Assembly: GCA_934277975.1 (NCBI GenBank)
Contig: CAKQWE010000002.1
Coordinates: 1-64,000 of the forward strand
Direction: 5' to 3'
DNA: 64,000 bases
Source: an uncultured Spirochaetales bacterium
GTDB lineage: Bacteria; Spirochaetota; Spirochaetia; Sphaerochaetales; Sphaerochaetaceae
Positions within the stretch are counted from its first letter, which is position 1; each line of letters opens with the position of its first letter. Below are positions 36,494 to 44,910 of this stretch, piece by piece. Under the pieces are notes generated by a model that was given only the letters and a program-made list of their open reading frames with translations, searched no databases and had not been told where the DNA came from. The position numbers were made by a program, and so were the translations under genes.

Positions 36494-37327
36494 ATGGATT
36501 TCAAAAGGATTCTTACGATTCAGGACATTTCATGCGTAGGACAGTGCTCGCTCACCGTTGCACTTCCAATACTCTCCGCCTGCGGGCTTGAGACTGCAAT
36601 CCTCCCTTCGGCGGTTCTTTCGACACATACCGGAGGATTCACCGGCTACACATTCCGCGACCTTACGGACGATATGCCAGCCATAGCCGCCCATTGGGAG
36701 AAGGAGGGCATTGGTTTCGATGCCGTCTACACAGGCTATCTTGGAAGTTCAAAGCAGATCTCATACGTCATGGACATAATGTCTTCCCCTCTTATGAATG
36801 CGGGGGCTTTGAAGATCGTCGATCCAGCCATGGCAGACAACGGCAATCTCTACTATGGCTTCAACAATGCTTTTGTCAAAGAAATGAAGAAGCTTTGCTC
36901 CATTGCCGACTTCGTCCTTCCAAACATAACTGAGGCCTGTTTCCTGACAGACTACGAGTACAAGGAAGTCTACGACGAAGCCTATATAAAAGGACTTCTT
37001 GGAGAGCTTGCCTCCTTCTGCAAAGGTACGATTGTCCTCACTGGTGTTAGCTACGACAGCGCCTCTACAGGTGTCGTCGTCTACCGCAACGGCAATATGG
37101 ACTACTACCGCCACGTCAAGATAGAGGGTGGCTGCCATGGAACAGGCGACATCTACGCCTCTGCGTTCGTTGGTGCCCTCATGAACGGCCACGACGCGGT
37201 TGCATCAGCCAGGATAGCCGCTGACTACACCGTCAAGTGCATAGAAGTCACTCAGAGCGACAAGGACCACTGGTACGGAGCCCGCTTTGAGCCGGTGTTG
37301 GGCTCCCTCATCTCCGCTGTAAGGTAA
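36494..37327 (+). CDS. pdxY: Pyridoxal/pyridoxamine kinase
   Basis: 277 residues of the ribokinase-like PdxK/PdxY family: start RILTIQDISCVGQCSLTVALP, HTGGFTGYT, DPAMADNG, NITEACFLT and the C-terminal anion hole GGCHGTGDIYASAFVGAL with catalytic Asp. It phosphorylates B6 vitamers in salvage. ATG at 36494 follows AAAGGAGAG; a longer frame upstream is rejected. The gene appears monocistronic and ends at a repeat. Confidence 0.92.
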   Translation: MDFKRILTIQDISCVGQCSLTVALPILSACGLETAILPSAVLSTHTGGFTGYTFRDLTDDMPAIAAHWEKEGIGFDAVYTGYLGSSKQISYVMDIMSSPLMNAGALKIVDPAMADNGNLYYGFNNAFVKEMKKLCSIADFVLPNITEACFLTDYEYKEVYDEAYIKGLLGELASFCKGTIVLTGVSYDSASTGVVVYRNGNMDYYRHVKIEGGCHGTGDIYASAFVGALMNGHDAVASARIAADYTVKCIEVTQSDKDHWYGARFEPVLGSLISAVR

Positions 37328-37328
37328 T

Positions 37329-37418
37329 TCTTGGTCTTTTGTTCATCTACTGCGTCGGTTCACTCGGGTCGTACATCTCAGTACTGTCCCTCGTTCCCAT
37401 CCTTGTAGCTGAGCCAAA
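37329..37418 (+). repeat. Dispersed hairpin repeat, copy C
   Basis: TTCTTGGTCTTTT flank, then CTACTGCGTCGGTTC, inner part GGGTCGTACATCTCAGTAC followed by TGTCCC, and ATCCTTGTAGCTGAGCCAA. It closely matches copy D at 62695-62783 in order and in the GTAC..AGTAC loop. A partial second start of the repeat (TTCTTGGTCTTTGAG) follows near 37436. Confidence 0.65.
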
Positions 37419-37938
37419 ATCCCTGCGAATTGCATTCTTGGTCTTTGAGTTTCCACAAAAACTTGGAAAAAACTCATTTCAGTGGAAGATTTTCCACTTC
37501 TTTTGCAGATTTTTCGATTTTTGTGGAAGTCTCCTCTTTGAGTTTTATATCGATTTCACAGAAAACGCGGTTTGAATAGAAAAAAGTATATCGAAAACGA
37601 GAAAAACAAGATTTGGATACAAAACACTCTACTGTGTGCCAACCAAAAACTGTTTTTGTGAAAGCTGCTTATATTGCATACCAACATTTTGCACGCGGTG
37701 CGTGCAAAATCTGGACAATTGTGAAATGGTCTTTGCATAAAATTAATGAAAGCAGCCTTTTATGCAAACAAAGTTTAATGTTTTTGGAAAAATATCGTTT
37801 TTATTACACCCTGAGATGTCTCCTTGATGGAAAGGCCTTGGTTATGAAAAGTTGGATTTTTCAAAAACCGTGAATGGAAATGCGAGGTTTCTTTGAATTA
37901 GTTAGATAGAAGACAAAAACACAGAAAAGGAGGTGCTT
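37419..37938. other. AT-rich intergenic segment with three 11-bp inverted repeats
   Basis: 520 bp, clearly more AT-rich than the surroundings, no credible gene. Perfect inverted repeats: TTCCACAAAAA (37451-37461) / TTTTTGTGGAA (37518-37528), enclosing AGTGGAA/TTCCACT (37481-37498); ATTTTGCACGC (37686-37696) / GCGTGCAAAAT (37700-37710) with a 3-nt loop; TTTGCATAAAA (37732-37742) / TTTTATGCAAA (37758-37768). None has a clear T tail. It lies just upstream of an orphan gene. Confidence 0.6.
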
Positions 37939-38820
37939 ATGTTTTCTTATCTAAGGTTCGAGATGGAGAATTCCTTGGGGATTCCTGTGAAGGTGGAGAT
38001 CAACCACAAGGCGGGTCTTTTGTCCTATGGAATTGCGTTTGGTGGAAGCGGTGACCAAAACAACGGAAAGGTTCGCACTATGAGCAAGGGGAACTCTGAC
38101 AGGTTCATCCGCAGGTGGCATAAAGTGAGCTGCAATGACCTTATCAGGGATCTTGCGGCTTACCAGGAAACTCAAAAAGGGGATTATTGGAAGCTTTTCG
38201 TCAAGTACAACGATGTTGATCTGTCCATTTCAGGGCAAAGACCGGGGGCATCGCTGTTCGATTCGTTCATAGAGCCGCTTATGGAGCTGTTCGACGGTAC
38301 ATTTGGAATCACTCAGTTCGTGAAGGCTTCAAGGGTGGATAGGCTTGAGATAGAACTGTTCGATCCCTTTCCTGTTCCTGAAGAGCTCTCTTTCATGGAA
38401 GGTTCCGATGAATGCTGCCATGTGGAGCACGTAAGTCTTTCAAGGGATGATTTGACCCTGACCTATACAAGAAGATTCCCGCAAGGTTGTTTCCACAACA
38501 GCTATGAATGCCACTGTGAAGGGGAGATCCGCCAGCTGTTGGACCAGACATCCGACATCTTCGAGGGAGGGGATTTGTTCGAAGGGCATATAAGTGAAGA
38601 CGACGGCCCCATCCTTACTTTCACATTCCATTTCCACGATGGAAACCAAGCGATGGTCAACAGAAGCCTTACAAAGGAAGGTACAGGCAGCCAGGTCTAT
38701 GATGAATTGCTCGAAGTCATTGGTCAGACCATAGAATGCACCGTCTTTGGAGGTGGAATGTTCGACCCTGATAGGAATGACAGAGGGATCGAACCATCCG
38801 AAAAGGCCTTTCTCTGGTGA
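37939..38820 (+). CDS. Hypothetical protein, no recognised family
   Basis: 293 residues, soluble, acidic in the second half, no signal peptide or membrane segment. Seen: VPVKVEINHKAGLLSYGIAFG near the start, an FDSFIEPLMELFDGTFG stretch near 120, repeated aromatic and acidic residues, and two histidine/cysteine-containing spots (DECCHVEHVSLS; FHNSYECHCEGE). I cannot name a fold. ATG follows AAAGGAGG with 5-nt spacing. It sits between the AT-rich hairpin segment and a VapBC pair, so it may be accessory DNA acquired with them. Confidence 0.72.
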   Translation: MFSYLRFEMENSLGIPVKVEINHKAGLLSYGIAFGGSGDQNNGKVRTMSKGNSDRFIRRWHKVSCNDLIRDLAAYQETQKGDYWKLFVKYNDVDLSISGQRPGASLFDSFIEPLMELFDGTFGITQFVKASRVDRLEIELFDPFPVPEELSFMEGSDECCHVEHVSLSRDDLTLTYTRRFPQGCFHNSYECHCEGEIRQLLDQTSDIFEGGDLFEGHISEDDGPILTFTFHFHDGNQAMVNRSLTKEGTGSQVYDELLEVIGQTIECTVFGGGMFDPDRNDRGIEPSEKAFLW

Positions 38821-38866
38821 AAGCGCCCCTATGGACTGATACATGAGCGATTGGTGCAAGTGGTAT

Positions 38867-38908
38867 TTGACATCGGGTTGCTTGATGTATATCATGATAT
38901 ATATCAAG
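38867..38908 (+). promoter_or_regulatory. vapBC promoter with overlapping palindromic operator
   Basis: TTGACA (38867-38872), 17-nt spacer, TATCAT (38890-38895). A 28-bp palindrome (38881-38908; arms CTTGAT-x-TATATCAT and mirror, one mismatched pair) covers the -10 box and start site, the usual place for VapBC autorepression. The Shine-Dalgarno AAGGAGG overlaps its right end. Confidence 0.75.
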
Positions 38909-38918
38909 GAGGTGGCCC

Positions 38919-39146
38919 ATGGACACTGCAAAGGTTTTCGAAAACGGAAGGAGTCAGGCTGTAAGGCTTCCAAAGGATTTCAGGTTCAAGGAGGACGAGG
39001 TGTTTGTGAATAAGATTGGTGATGTCGTGTTTCTGGTGCCAAAAGACAGTCCTTGGAGTGGAACCATGGCTGGCCTTGCAATGTTTTCTGACGATTTCAT
39101 GGATGGCGGACGTAACCAAGGGGAGTTCGATGAAAGGCTGCTATGA
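38919..39146 (+). CDS. vapB: VapB-type antitoxin (AbrB/SpoVT fold)
   Basis: 75 residues. N-terminal swapped-hairpin DNA-binding domain AKVFENGRSQAVRLPKDFRF; the C-terminal tail (GGRNQGEFDERLL) would wrap the toxin. It overlaps vapC by 4 bp. It represses its own operon together with the toxin through the upstream palindrome (inference from family). Confidence 0.9.
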   Translation: MDTAKVFENGRSQAVRLPKDFRFKEDEVFVNKIGDVVFLVPKDSPWSGTMAGLAMFSDDFMDGGRNQGEFDERLL

Positions 39147-39541
39147 GATACATGCTTGATACGAATATTTGCATATATGCAATAAAGAAGAGCCCCAAGA
39201 GTCTTTTGGATAGGCTTTCATGTCGCGAGCCAGGGGATTGCTGCATATCATCCATTACTTTCTCAGAGCTAATGTATGGAGTTGAGAAGAGTTCGACACC
39301 AGAGAGGAATCGCATGGCTTTGGCATTGTTCCTTTCTGCGTTTGAGGTAATTGGTTTTGACTCCAATGCTGCAATCGAGTTCGGGGACATCAGAGCTTCT
39401 TTGGAAAGAAAGGGGACTCCCATAGGACCTTTGGATACTCTCATAGCTGCACATGCTCGTTCGAGGGGGTTGGTACTTGTAACCAACAACGAAAAGGAGT
39501 TCTCAAGGGTTGGTGGTCTTTTGGTTGAAAATTGGGTGTAA
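39143..39541 (+). CDS. vapC: VapC-type PIN-domain toxin ribonuclease
   Basis: 132 residues. PIN active-site acidic residues are all visible: Asp in YMLDTNICIY, Glu in ITFSELMYG, Asp in GPLDTLIAAHA, and a further acidic site near TNNEKEF. VapC toxins cut tRNA or rRNA at single sites. Length and order (antitoxin first, 4-bp overlap) are canonical. Confidence 0.92.
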   Translation: MRYMLDTNICIYAIKKSPKSLLDRLSCREPGDCCISSITFSELMYGVEKSSTPERNRMALALFLSAFEVIGFDSNAAIEFGDIRASLERKGTPIGPLDTLIAAHARSRGLVLVTNNEKEFSRVGGLLVENWV

Positions 39542-39678
39542 CTGGTTTCCGCGTGTTGCGAAAATGTTGCAGTATGACAGGTCTGTTGCTTTTGTGTTGC
39601 CAAAATAACGCTTTTGAAAACTTGTGGGGCATTGCAAACAACGGAGGAGAAAGTTTTATGGCAAAGGCAAGGATACTG

Positions 39679-39687
39679 TGGTATACT
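39679..39687 (+). promoter_or_regulatory. Putative extended -10 promoter of the ECF S-component gene
   Basis: TGGTATACT (TGn plus TATACT), no good -35 at 16-18 nt. It leaves a leader of about 100 nt (to 39796) in which I could not recognise a known riboswitch. Confidence 0.35.
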
Positions 39688-39796
39688 GCCTGTATCAAAC
39701 TAGTGGGCGTTGGAAGATTGTGCATAGGGGCCTTGGACAAAAGTCTCATAGCCGTGTACGTTGGACGACGAAGACATCATTCCTTGGAGGTATGAA

Positions 39797-40393
39797 ATGG
39801 AAGAAAAGAAGAACATCGGCAAGCTGCTTTTGGGTGAGTGGAACACGAAGACGATCGTTGCCGTCGCTGTTGGTGCAGCTCTGTTCGGAGTCCTCATGTG
39901 CTACGGTGGAATCCCTGTATTCACGAATACGAGCCTTACGACCGCAATGCTTGTGCCTGTCATCGTAGGCGGTCTCTTTGGACCTCTTCCTGCATTCGTC
40001 GCAGCAGGTGTGGGCAACGTGATCGCTGACCTCATAGGCGGTTGGGGAATGTGGTTCGACTGGTCCGTTGGAAACGCCGTCATGGCTTTCTGCGTTGGAC
40101 TTCTTCCTGTCTACGGCGCAAACATCAAGGAAGGCATCTTTGAAGTCAAGCACATGATCATCTATGCAATATGCTGCATCCTTGGAAACGTGATTTCGTT
40201 TGGAGTCATAACTCCAATCTTCACGGTTCTCTTCTATGGTGGAGACCTTGAGGTTACGTTCCTCCAGGCTTTCGCCGCAACCGTTGGAAACTTCGCGGTT
40301 CTGGTCGTAGTTGGAATCCCTGTCCTCAAGGTCCTTGCAAACCGCTACAAGTCAAGGTCCAACCTGGCCCAGGAGCACAGTGACAACTACTGA
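39797..40393 (+). CDS. ECF transporter S component, substrate unknown
   Basis: 198 residues, about six membrane segments. Typical S-component features: KTIVAVAVGAALFGVLM in the first helix, LVPVIVGGLFGPLPAFVAAGVGNVIADLIGGWGMWFDWSVGNAVMAF. The family (riboflavin, thiamine, cobalamin, unknown vitamins or nucleosides) cannot be fixed. ATG at 39797 follows GGAGG by 6 nt. A strong terminator separates it from the ATPase gene. Given the downstream SAM-hydrolase genes, a substrate linked to adenosine, methionine or SAM is a hypothesis. Confidence 0.85.
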   Translation: MEEKKNIGKLLLGEWNTKTIVAVAVGAALFGVLMCYGGIPVFTNTSLTTAMLVPVIVGGLFGPLPAFVAAGVGNVIADLIGGWGMWFDWSVGNAVMAFCVGLLPVYGANIKEGIFEVKHMIIYAICCILGNVISFGVITPIFTVLFYGGDLEVTFLQAFAATVGNFAVLVVVGIPVLKVLANRYKSRSNLAQEHSDNY

Positions 40394-40409
40394 TCCTGTT
40401 CTGTGGATT

Positions 40410-40441
40410 GGGGCTGTTGTATGGCAACAGCCCCTTTTTTT
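40410..40441 (+). terminator. Rho-independent terminator between S component and EcfA
   Basis: GGGGCTGTTG (40410-40419) / CAACAGCCCC (40425-40434), 5-nt loop, seven Ts. Confidence 0.9.
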
Positions 40442-40471
40442 GGTTTTTCGCTAGTTTTCTGAAAAAGGAAC

Positions 40472-40489
40472 GAGAGGTATCGACCTCTC
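40472..40489 (+). promoter_or_regulatory. Small hairpin upstream of the EcfA gene
   Basis: GAGAGGT (40472-40478) / ACCTCTC (40483-40489) with loop ATCG, 21 bp before the EcfA start codon and 30 bp after the terminator. Could be a 5'-end stabilising hairpin or an operator; no promoter was recognised nearby. Confidence 0.45.
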
Positions 40490-40510
40490 AAACGACGATA
40501 GGAACAATCA

Positions 40511-42265
40511 ATGGCTGATACGGTAATCAGATTCAAGGACTTTGGGTTCCAGTACAAGGTTCAGCAGAAACCTACTCTGTACGATATAAACCTGGAGATC
40601 CACAAAGGGGAGAAGGTCCTGATCCTTGGAGGATCGGGCAGTGGAAAGTCCACATTGGCCAACTGCATAAACGGACTCATCCCTTTTTCTTACGAAGGAA
40701 CCATGACAGGGTCCGTTGAGGTCAACGGACACGAGACCAAAGGGTCTTCCATATACAAGCTCAGCAAAGAGGTGGGAACGGTCCTTCAGGACAGCGACGC
40801 CCAGTTCGTTGGCCTTTCGGTTGCTGAGGACATAGCCTTTGCAATGGAGAACGAGTGCATACCTCGTTCCCAAATGGTCCCAATCGTGGAGGAGCATGCC
40901 TCAACGGTTGGAATGCAGGACTTCCTCAAGGCTGTGCCGTTCGACCTCTCCGGTGGACAGAAGCAAAAGGTTGGCATTGCAGGAGTCCTTGGCAGCAACG
41001 TGGACATTCTCATATTCGACGAGCCTTTGGCGGCTTTGGACCCCAGAATGGGTGAGACGGCTATAGAGCTCATAGACCAACTTGCACAGGACAAGGACAG
41101 GACTATAGTCATCATAGAGCACAGACTTGAGGATGTTCTTCATAGACGCGTTGACAGAATCATACTCATGGCTGAAGGCCGCATAGTGGCGGACACGACT
41201 CCAGACGAAATCCTCAAAGGCGTACTGCTCCAACAGTATGGCATCAGAGAGCCATTGTACATAACCGCAATGAAGTATGCAGGCTGCAACCTTGAAGATA
41301 ACGATGGCCTAAGCAGCATAGACAATATGGTTTTCTCTGATGAAAGCCGTGAAAGGCTCCTTCGTTTCTTTGAGAGCGAGGTCGAATCGCACGAGCCTCA
41401 TCCTGGCGACGAACTTGTATCAGTGAAGGATGTGTCCTTCTCATACGATGACAGTCGCAAGGTCCTTGAAGATGTTTCGTTTACAATCAGCAGGGGTGAA
41501 CGCATAGCTGTAGTTGGAAGGAACGGTGCGGGGAAGTCCACGGCCGCAAAGCTCATATGCGGAATCTGCCGTCCAAACAAGGGCTCCATAACAATAGGCG
41601 GCAAGGATGCAAAAGGCCTTTCGATAAAGGAGATTGGAGAGCGCGTTGGCTATGTCATGCAGAATCCCAACCAAATGATCGTGAAGGACACCATAAAGAA
41701 CGAAGTGGAGTACGCTCTCACGCTGCGCAGCATGCCAAGGGAGCAGATAATAGCCCGTGCAACGGATGCCCTCAATGCATGCAGCCTCTTTCCAATGCGA
41801 AACTGGCCTGTGGATACGGTGAGCTACGGCCAGAAGAAAAGGATAACGGTTGCGTCCATACTTGTTCTTCAGCCAGATGTGATAATCCTTGACGAGCCGT
41901 CTGCAGGTCAGGACTACAGAAGCTACACGGAGATCATGAAGTTCCTCGATGTCCTCAACAAGGAGTACGGCAAGACCATAGTGTTCATAACCCATGACAT
42001 GCACCTTGCATTGGAGAACACAGACAGGGCCATAGTCTTCACAGATGGCAGGCTTCTCAAGGATGACAGAACGTTTGCCGTGCTTGCTGACAATGACACG
42101 ATAGAGAAAGCCAACCTCAAGCAGACCTCCCTCTACAGGCTTGCCCAAAGGCTTGGACTCGAACCTGAAAGGGTCATACGTCATTTCATAGACTACGAGA
42201 ACTGCAAAAGGCGCGAATGCGGAAAGCCCATGGAACAAAATACAAAAGGGGAGGAGCATGCATGA
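40511..42265 (+). CDS. ecfA: ECF transporter ATPase, two ABC domains fused
   Basis: 584 residues with two complete nucleotide-binding domains, equivalent to EcfA and EcfA' in one chain. First: Walker A GGSGSGKST (about 39-47), signature DLSGGQKQKV, Walker B ILIFDEPLAALDP. Second: Walker A GRNGAGKST (about 336-344), VSYGQKKRITV in place of the signature LSGGQ, Walker B VIILDEPSAGQD. It powers uptake with EcfT and one or more S components. The stop overlaps the EcfT start (ATGA). Confidence 0.93.
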   Translation: MADTVIRFKDFGFQYKVQQKPTLYDINLEIHKGEKVLILGGSGSGKSTLANCINGLIPFSYEGTMTGSVEVNGHETKGSSIYKLSKEVGTVLQDSDAQFVGLSVAEDIAFAMENECIPRSQMVPIVEEHASTVGMQDFLKAVPFDLSGGQKQKVGIAGVLGSNVDILIFDEPLAALDPRMGETAIELIDQLAQDKDRTIVIIEHRLEDVLHRRVDRIILMAEGRIVADTTPDEILKGVLLQQYGIREPLYITAMKYAGCNLEDNDGLSSIDNMVFSDESRERLLRFFESEVESHEPHPGDELVSVKDVSFSYDDSRKVLEDVSFTISRGERIAVVGRNGAGKSTAAKLICGICRPNKGSITIGGKDAKGLSIKEIGERVGYVMQNPNQMIVKDTIKNEVEYALTLRSMPREQIIARATDALNACSLFPMRNWPVDTVSYGQKKRITVASILVLQPDVIILDEPSAGQDYRSYTEIMKFLDVLNKEYGKTIVFITHDMHLALENTDRAIVFTDGRLLKDDRTFAVLADNDTIEKANLKQTSLYRLAQRLGLEPERVIRHFIDYENCKRRECGKPMEQNTKGEEHA

Positions 42266-43179
42266 ACAATAGGTTTTTGATTAACTTCACTCCAGGGAAC
42301 ACGATGATGCACAAGCTTACTGGGGGGACAAAGGTCCTGCTGTTCGTTCTGTTCACCATTGCCATAATCGCCACTTTCGATGTAAGGGTCATTGCCGTGC
42401 TTGCCATCCTCCCAATAGCCGCAATCATATCGATGAAACCCAACTACAAGCCAATAAGGTTCATGATAGGTTTCATGATCCTTGTGGTTGGCATAATCGG
42501 CTCACTCATGCTGCTGCTTGTGTCCCCTGACGCAGGGCTCACGAATGTTGGAGGCAGCACCGTGATATGGCGCCTTGGAGAGAACCTCTTCGTCACGAAG
42601 GAGACCCTCTGGTACATATTCGCAATGTTCGTAAAAAGGCTTGCCTCTTTCATGGTCGTCATAGCCTTCGTTCTTGCAACGACTCCAAGCGAGTTTGCAT
42701 CGGGCTTGGCCTTTCTGCACGTACCATACAAGGTGTGCACAATCGTTTCGCTGGCATACAGAACCATCCCTGACATAGCAAGACGCTACACTGACATAAA
42801 GAACAGCATGCAGATGCGTGGCGTGGAGCTCTCGAAGAAAGCCTCTCTTGGAAAACGTCTCAAGGCCACCGCGGCTCTTCTCGTCCCTCTTGTCGTATCG
42901 TCGTTTGGCAAGGTGGAGGTCATAGCCAATGCAATGGACCTCAGAGGCTTTGGGAGACTCAGGAAAAGGACGTGGTACTCCGAGCACGAACTCACCAAGG
43001 CGGACAGGATTCTAAGGAAGTTCTGTATCCTGTTCGCAATTGGAATCGTGGCCTACATCGTATGGTTCAGAATCATAAATCCATGGCCTGTAACGTATTG
43101 GAGCCCGTTCATCGCCCGCGAGGACATTGTCAAGGTGGGGCGCTTCGAAACCCTGTCCATCCTCAAGTGGTTTAAATAG
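42262..43179 (+). CDS. ecfT: ECF transporter transmembrane component EcfT
   Basis: 305 residues. Several membrane segments (LLFVLFTIAIIATFDVRVIAVLAI and following) and the two coupling-helix Arg motifs, MQMRGVELSK and MDLRGFGRLRKR, that contact the ATPases. ATG at 42262 in the stop of ecfA. The C-terminal extension (about 265-305) ends with another hydrophobic segment. SAM-hydrolase paralogues follow 36 bp later in the same direction. Confidence 0.9.
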   Translation: MNNRFLINFTPGNTMMHKLTGGTKVLLFVLFTIAIIATFDVRVIAVLAILPIAAIISMKPNYKPIRFMIGFMILVVGIIGSLMLLLVSPDAGLTNVGGSTVIWRLGENLFVTKETLWYIFAMFVKRLASFMVVIAFVLATTPSEFASGLAFLHVPYKVCTIVSLAYRTIPDIARRYTDIKNSMQMRGVELSKKASLGKRLKATAALLVPLVVSSFGKVEVIANAMDLRGFGRLRKRTWYSEHELTKADRILRKFCILFAIGIVAYIVWFRIINPWPVTYWSPFIAREDIVKVGRFETLSILKWFK

Positions 43180-43215
43180 GCCGCACGACAAGGCCTCTGC
43201 AACAAGGAGTTCGCA

Positions 43216-44055
43216 ATGAAGAGAGCAGTAGTACTACAGACCGATTTCGGCGAAGGCAGCGTATCGGTATCCACCATGAAGGGTGTTTGCAGAATCGTGG
43301 ATCCAACGCTTGAGGTCTTCGATTCAACGCACAGCGTAAGGCAGTTCGATGTCCTCAAGGCAAGCGACGCACTGTTCTATGTAATACCATTCTGGCCGGC
43401 AGGGACGGTTTTCGTATCCGTCGTGGATCCTGGAGTTGGTACGTCTCGCAAGTCATGCGTCGCACTTTTGGAAAATGGGAGCTATATTGTCACTCCAGAC
43501 AACGGGACGCTTACATACATGAAGGATAGGCTTGGCATAAAGCAGGTTCGGGAGATAGACGAATCCGTTAACCGCTACCCAACGACCCGTGACGTGCACA
43601 TCTTCCATGGCCGTGATGTCTATGCCTACACCGCAGCCCGTCTTGCAAGTGGGGTGATCGACTACAAGGGTGTAGGCCCTGAATATCCTGTTGACCAAAT
43701 CGTCGAAGCCCCTTATGTAAGGCCGGAGAAGAGGGATGGTGAAGTCTACGGAATGATCGCCGACTCATCCAAACACTTTGGACTTGTCACCACGAACATT
43801 CCGTTCCGTTGGCTTTCAGAGTGTGGAATGGAATATGGAGACCGCGTTGAAATATTCATGGAGCATGCAGGACAATGCGTCCTTGAAGAGGTCGTTCCAA
43901 TTGCCAAGAGCTTTGGATTCGTACCGGAAGGCAGCGATTTGGTGTACAACTCAGAGACTTCCATGATAGAGGTCGCCACCAACCGCAGGAACATGGTCGT
44001 TGAGCGCAGCCTTGGGGATGGCGCGGACTGGACGCTCAGAGTGAGAAAGGTTTGA
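43216..44055 (+). CDS. SAM hydroxide adenosyltransferase (DUF62), paralogue 1, triad intact
   Basis: 279 residues. N-terminal domain with LQTDFGEGS at the start, Asp71 and Arg78 in VVDPGVGTSR, TPDNGTL, and His131 in FHGRDVYAYTAARLASG; these match the Asp-Arg-His triad of this family, which splits S-adenosylmethionine with water into adenosine and methionine. The C-terminal beta-barrel domain (about 175-279) is complete. The active site forms between N- and C-domains of neighbouring subunits in a trimer. The ATG follows AAGGAG. Likely co-transcribed with ecfA-ecfT and paralogues 2-4. Confidence 0.9.
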   Translation: MKRAVVLQTDFGEGSVSVSTMKGVCRIVDPTLEVFDSTHSVRQFDVLKASDALFYVIPFWPAGTVFVSVVDPGVGTSRKSCVALLENGSYIVTPDNGTLTYMKDRLGIKQVREIDESVNRYPTTRDVHIFHGRDVYAYTAARLASGVIDYKGVGPEYPVDQIVEAPYVRPEKRDGEVYGMIADSSKHFGLVTTNIPFRWLSECGMEYGDRVEIFMEHAGQCVLEEVVPIAKSFGFVPEGSDLVYNSETSMIEVATNRRNMVVERSLGDGADWTLRVRKV

Positions 44056-44069
44056 AAGGAGCATTCGAT

Positions 44070-44906
44070 ATGGAGAACACAAGGAAATCGGTCCCAAGTG
44101 GAGGACTTGTCGCCGTTCAGAGCGATTATGGCATGGGCGGTGAAGCCTCCAAGATCGTTGGCAGCATATTGTCTACAAGCTCAAGTACGACCGTGTACGA
44201 CGTGACAAGCGCAATCCCCAAGGGGGATGTTGCTACGGCTTCGTGTGCAATGTATTCGTTCTTTCAGTTCTTTCCAGCGGGAAGCGTGTGTCTTTCCCTT
44301 GTTGGTGAAGGGCGGCCGTGTGTTGTGAAGACCTCCCAGGGACGGTTCATAGTGACGCCTGACAACGGTACGCTTACGGCTTGGTACTCCAAGTTTCCAT
44401 TCGAGGACGTTCGTGATGTTGACCTCTCCGGAGCTCCTGCTGGATGCATACCCCTTGCATGGGCGGCGGCCCGTCTTGCAAGTGGAAAGTGCACCTTCGA
44501 GGACATGGGGCCTGCATACTCTGCAAAGGACATCGTGCTCATAGACGCCAAGCCTGCAAAGGTTGGAGAAGGCGTTGTGGAATGTGGGGTGTTCAGCCTT
44601 GTGAGGAACTTTGGGAATCTGAACCTGAGTGCTACATATGAGGAGTTCGAAAAGTCCGGCATACGCTTTGGGGACCATGTCAATGTCCTGATGCGTAGGG
44701 ATGGTGGTGAAATATTCAATGAAGACATGCTCTATGAGCATTCATTTGGATTTACAAAGCCCGGCGACCCAATCCTTTTCAATGGAAGCACCGGCTACAT
44801 GGGACTGGGGCTCAATCTTGAAAGCTTCGTCTCCAAGTATATGCCTGAGTCAATGCAGGAAGGGTTCGACCTGTCTCGCTATGGGATTGTGATAAGAAGG
44901 ATCTGA
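44070..44906 (+). CDS. SAM hydroxide adenosyltransferase-like pseudoenzyme, paralogue 2
   Basis: 278 residues, both domains present (SDYGMGGEA at the start, TPDNGTLTAW, ARLASG, GPAYSAKDIV, full C-domain). The catalytic parts are rewritten: where active paralogues have VVDPGVGTSR this one has SLVGEGRPC (76-84), and where they have FHGRD it has CIPLAWA. Asp and His of the triad are therefore lost, while the substrate-floor motif TPDNGTL stays. ATG at 44070 follows AAAGGAG; a TTG at 44052 overlaps paralogue 1. It may serve as a regulatory or scaffolding subunit of a mixed trimer (inference). Confidence 0.85.
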   Translation: MENTRKSVPSGGLVAVQSDYGMGGEASKIVGSILSTSSSTTVYDVTSAIPKGDVATASCAMYSFFQFFPAGSVCLSLVGEGRPCVVKTSQGRFIVTPDNGTLTAWYSKFPFEDVRDVDLSGAPAGCIPLAWAAARLASGKCTFEDMGPAYSAKDIVLIDAKPAKVGEGVVECGVFSLVRNFGNLNLSATYEEFEKSGIRFGDHVNVLMRRDGGEIFNEDMLYEHSFGFTKPGDPILFNGSTGYMGLGLNLESFVSKYMPESMQEGFDLSRYGIVIRRI

Positions 44907-44910
44907 AGAT

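Noticed and set aside
39542..39796. Riboswitch in the leader of the ECF S-component gene
   Set aside because: No TPP, FMN, cobalamin, preQ1, SAM or purine core motif was recognised; only a possible promoter remains.
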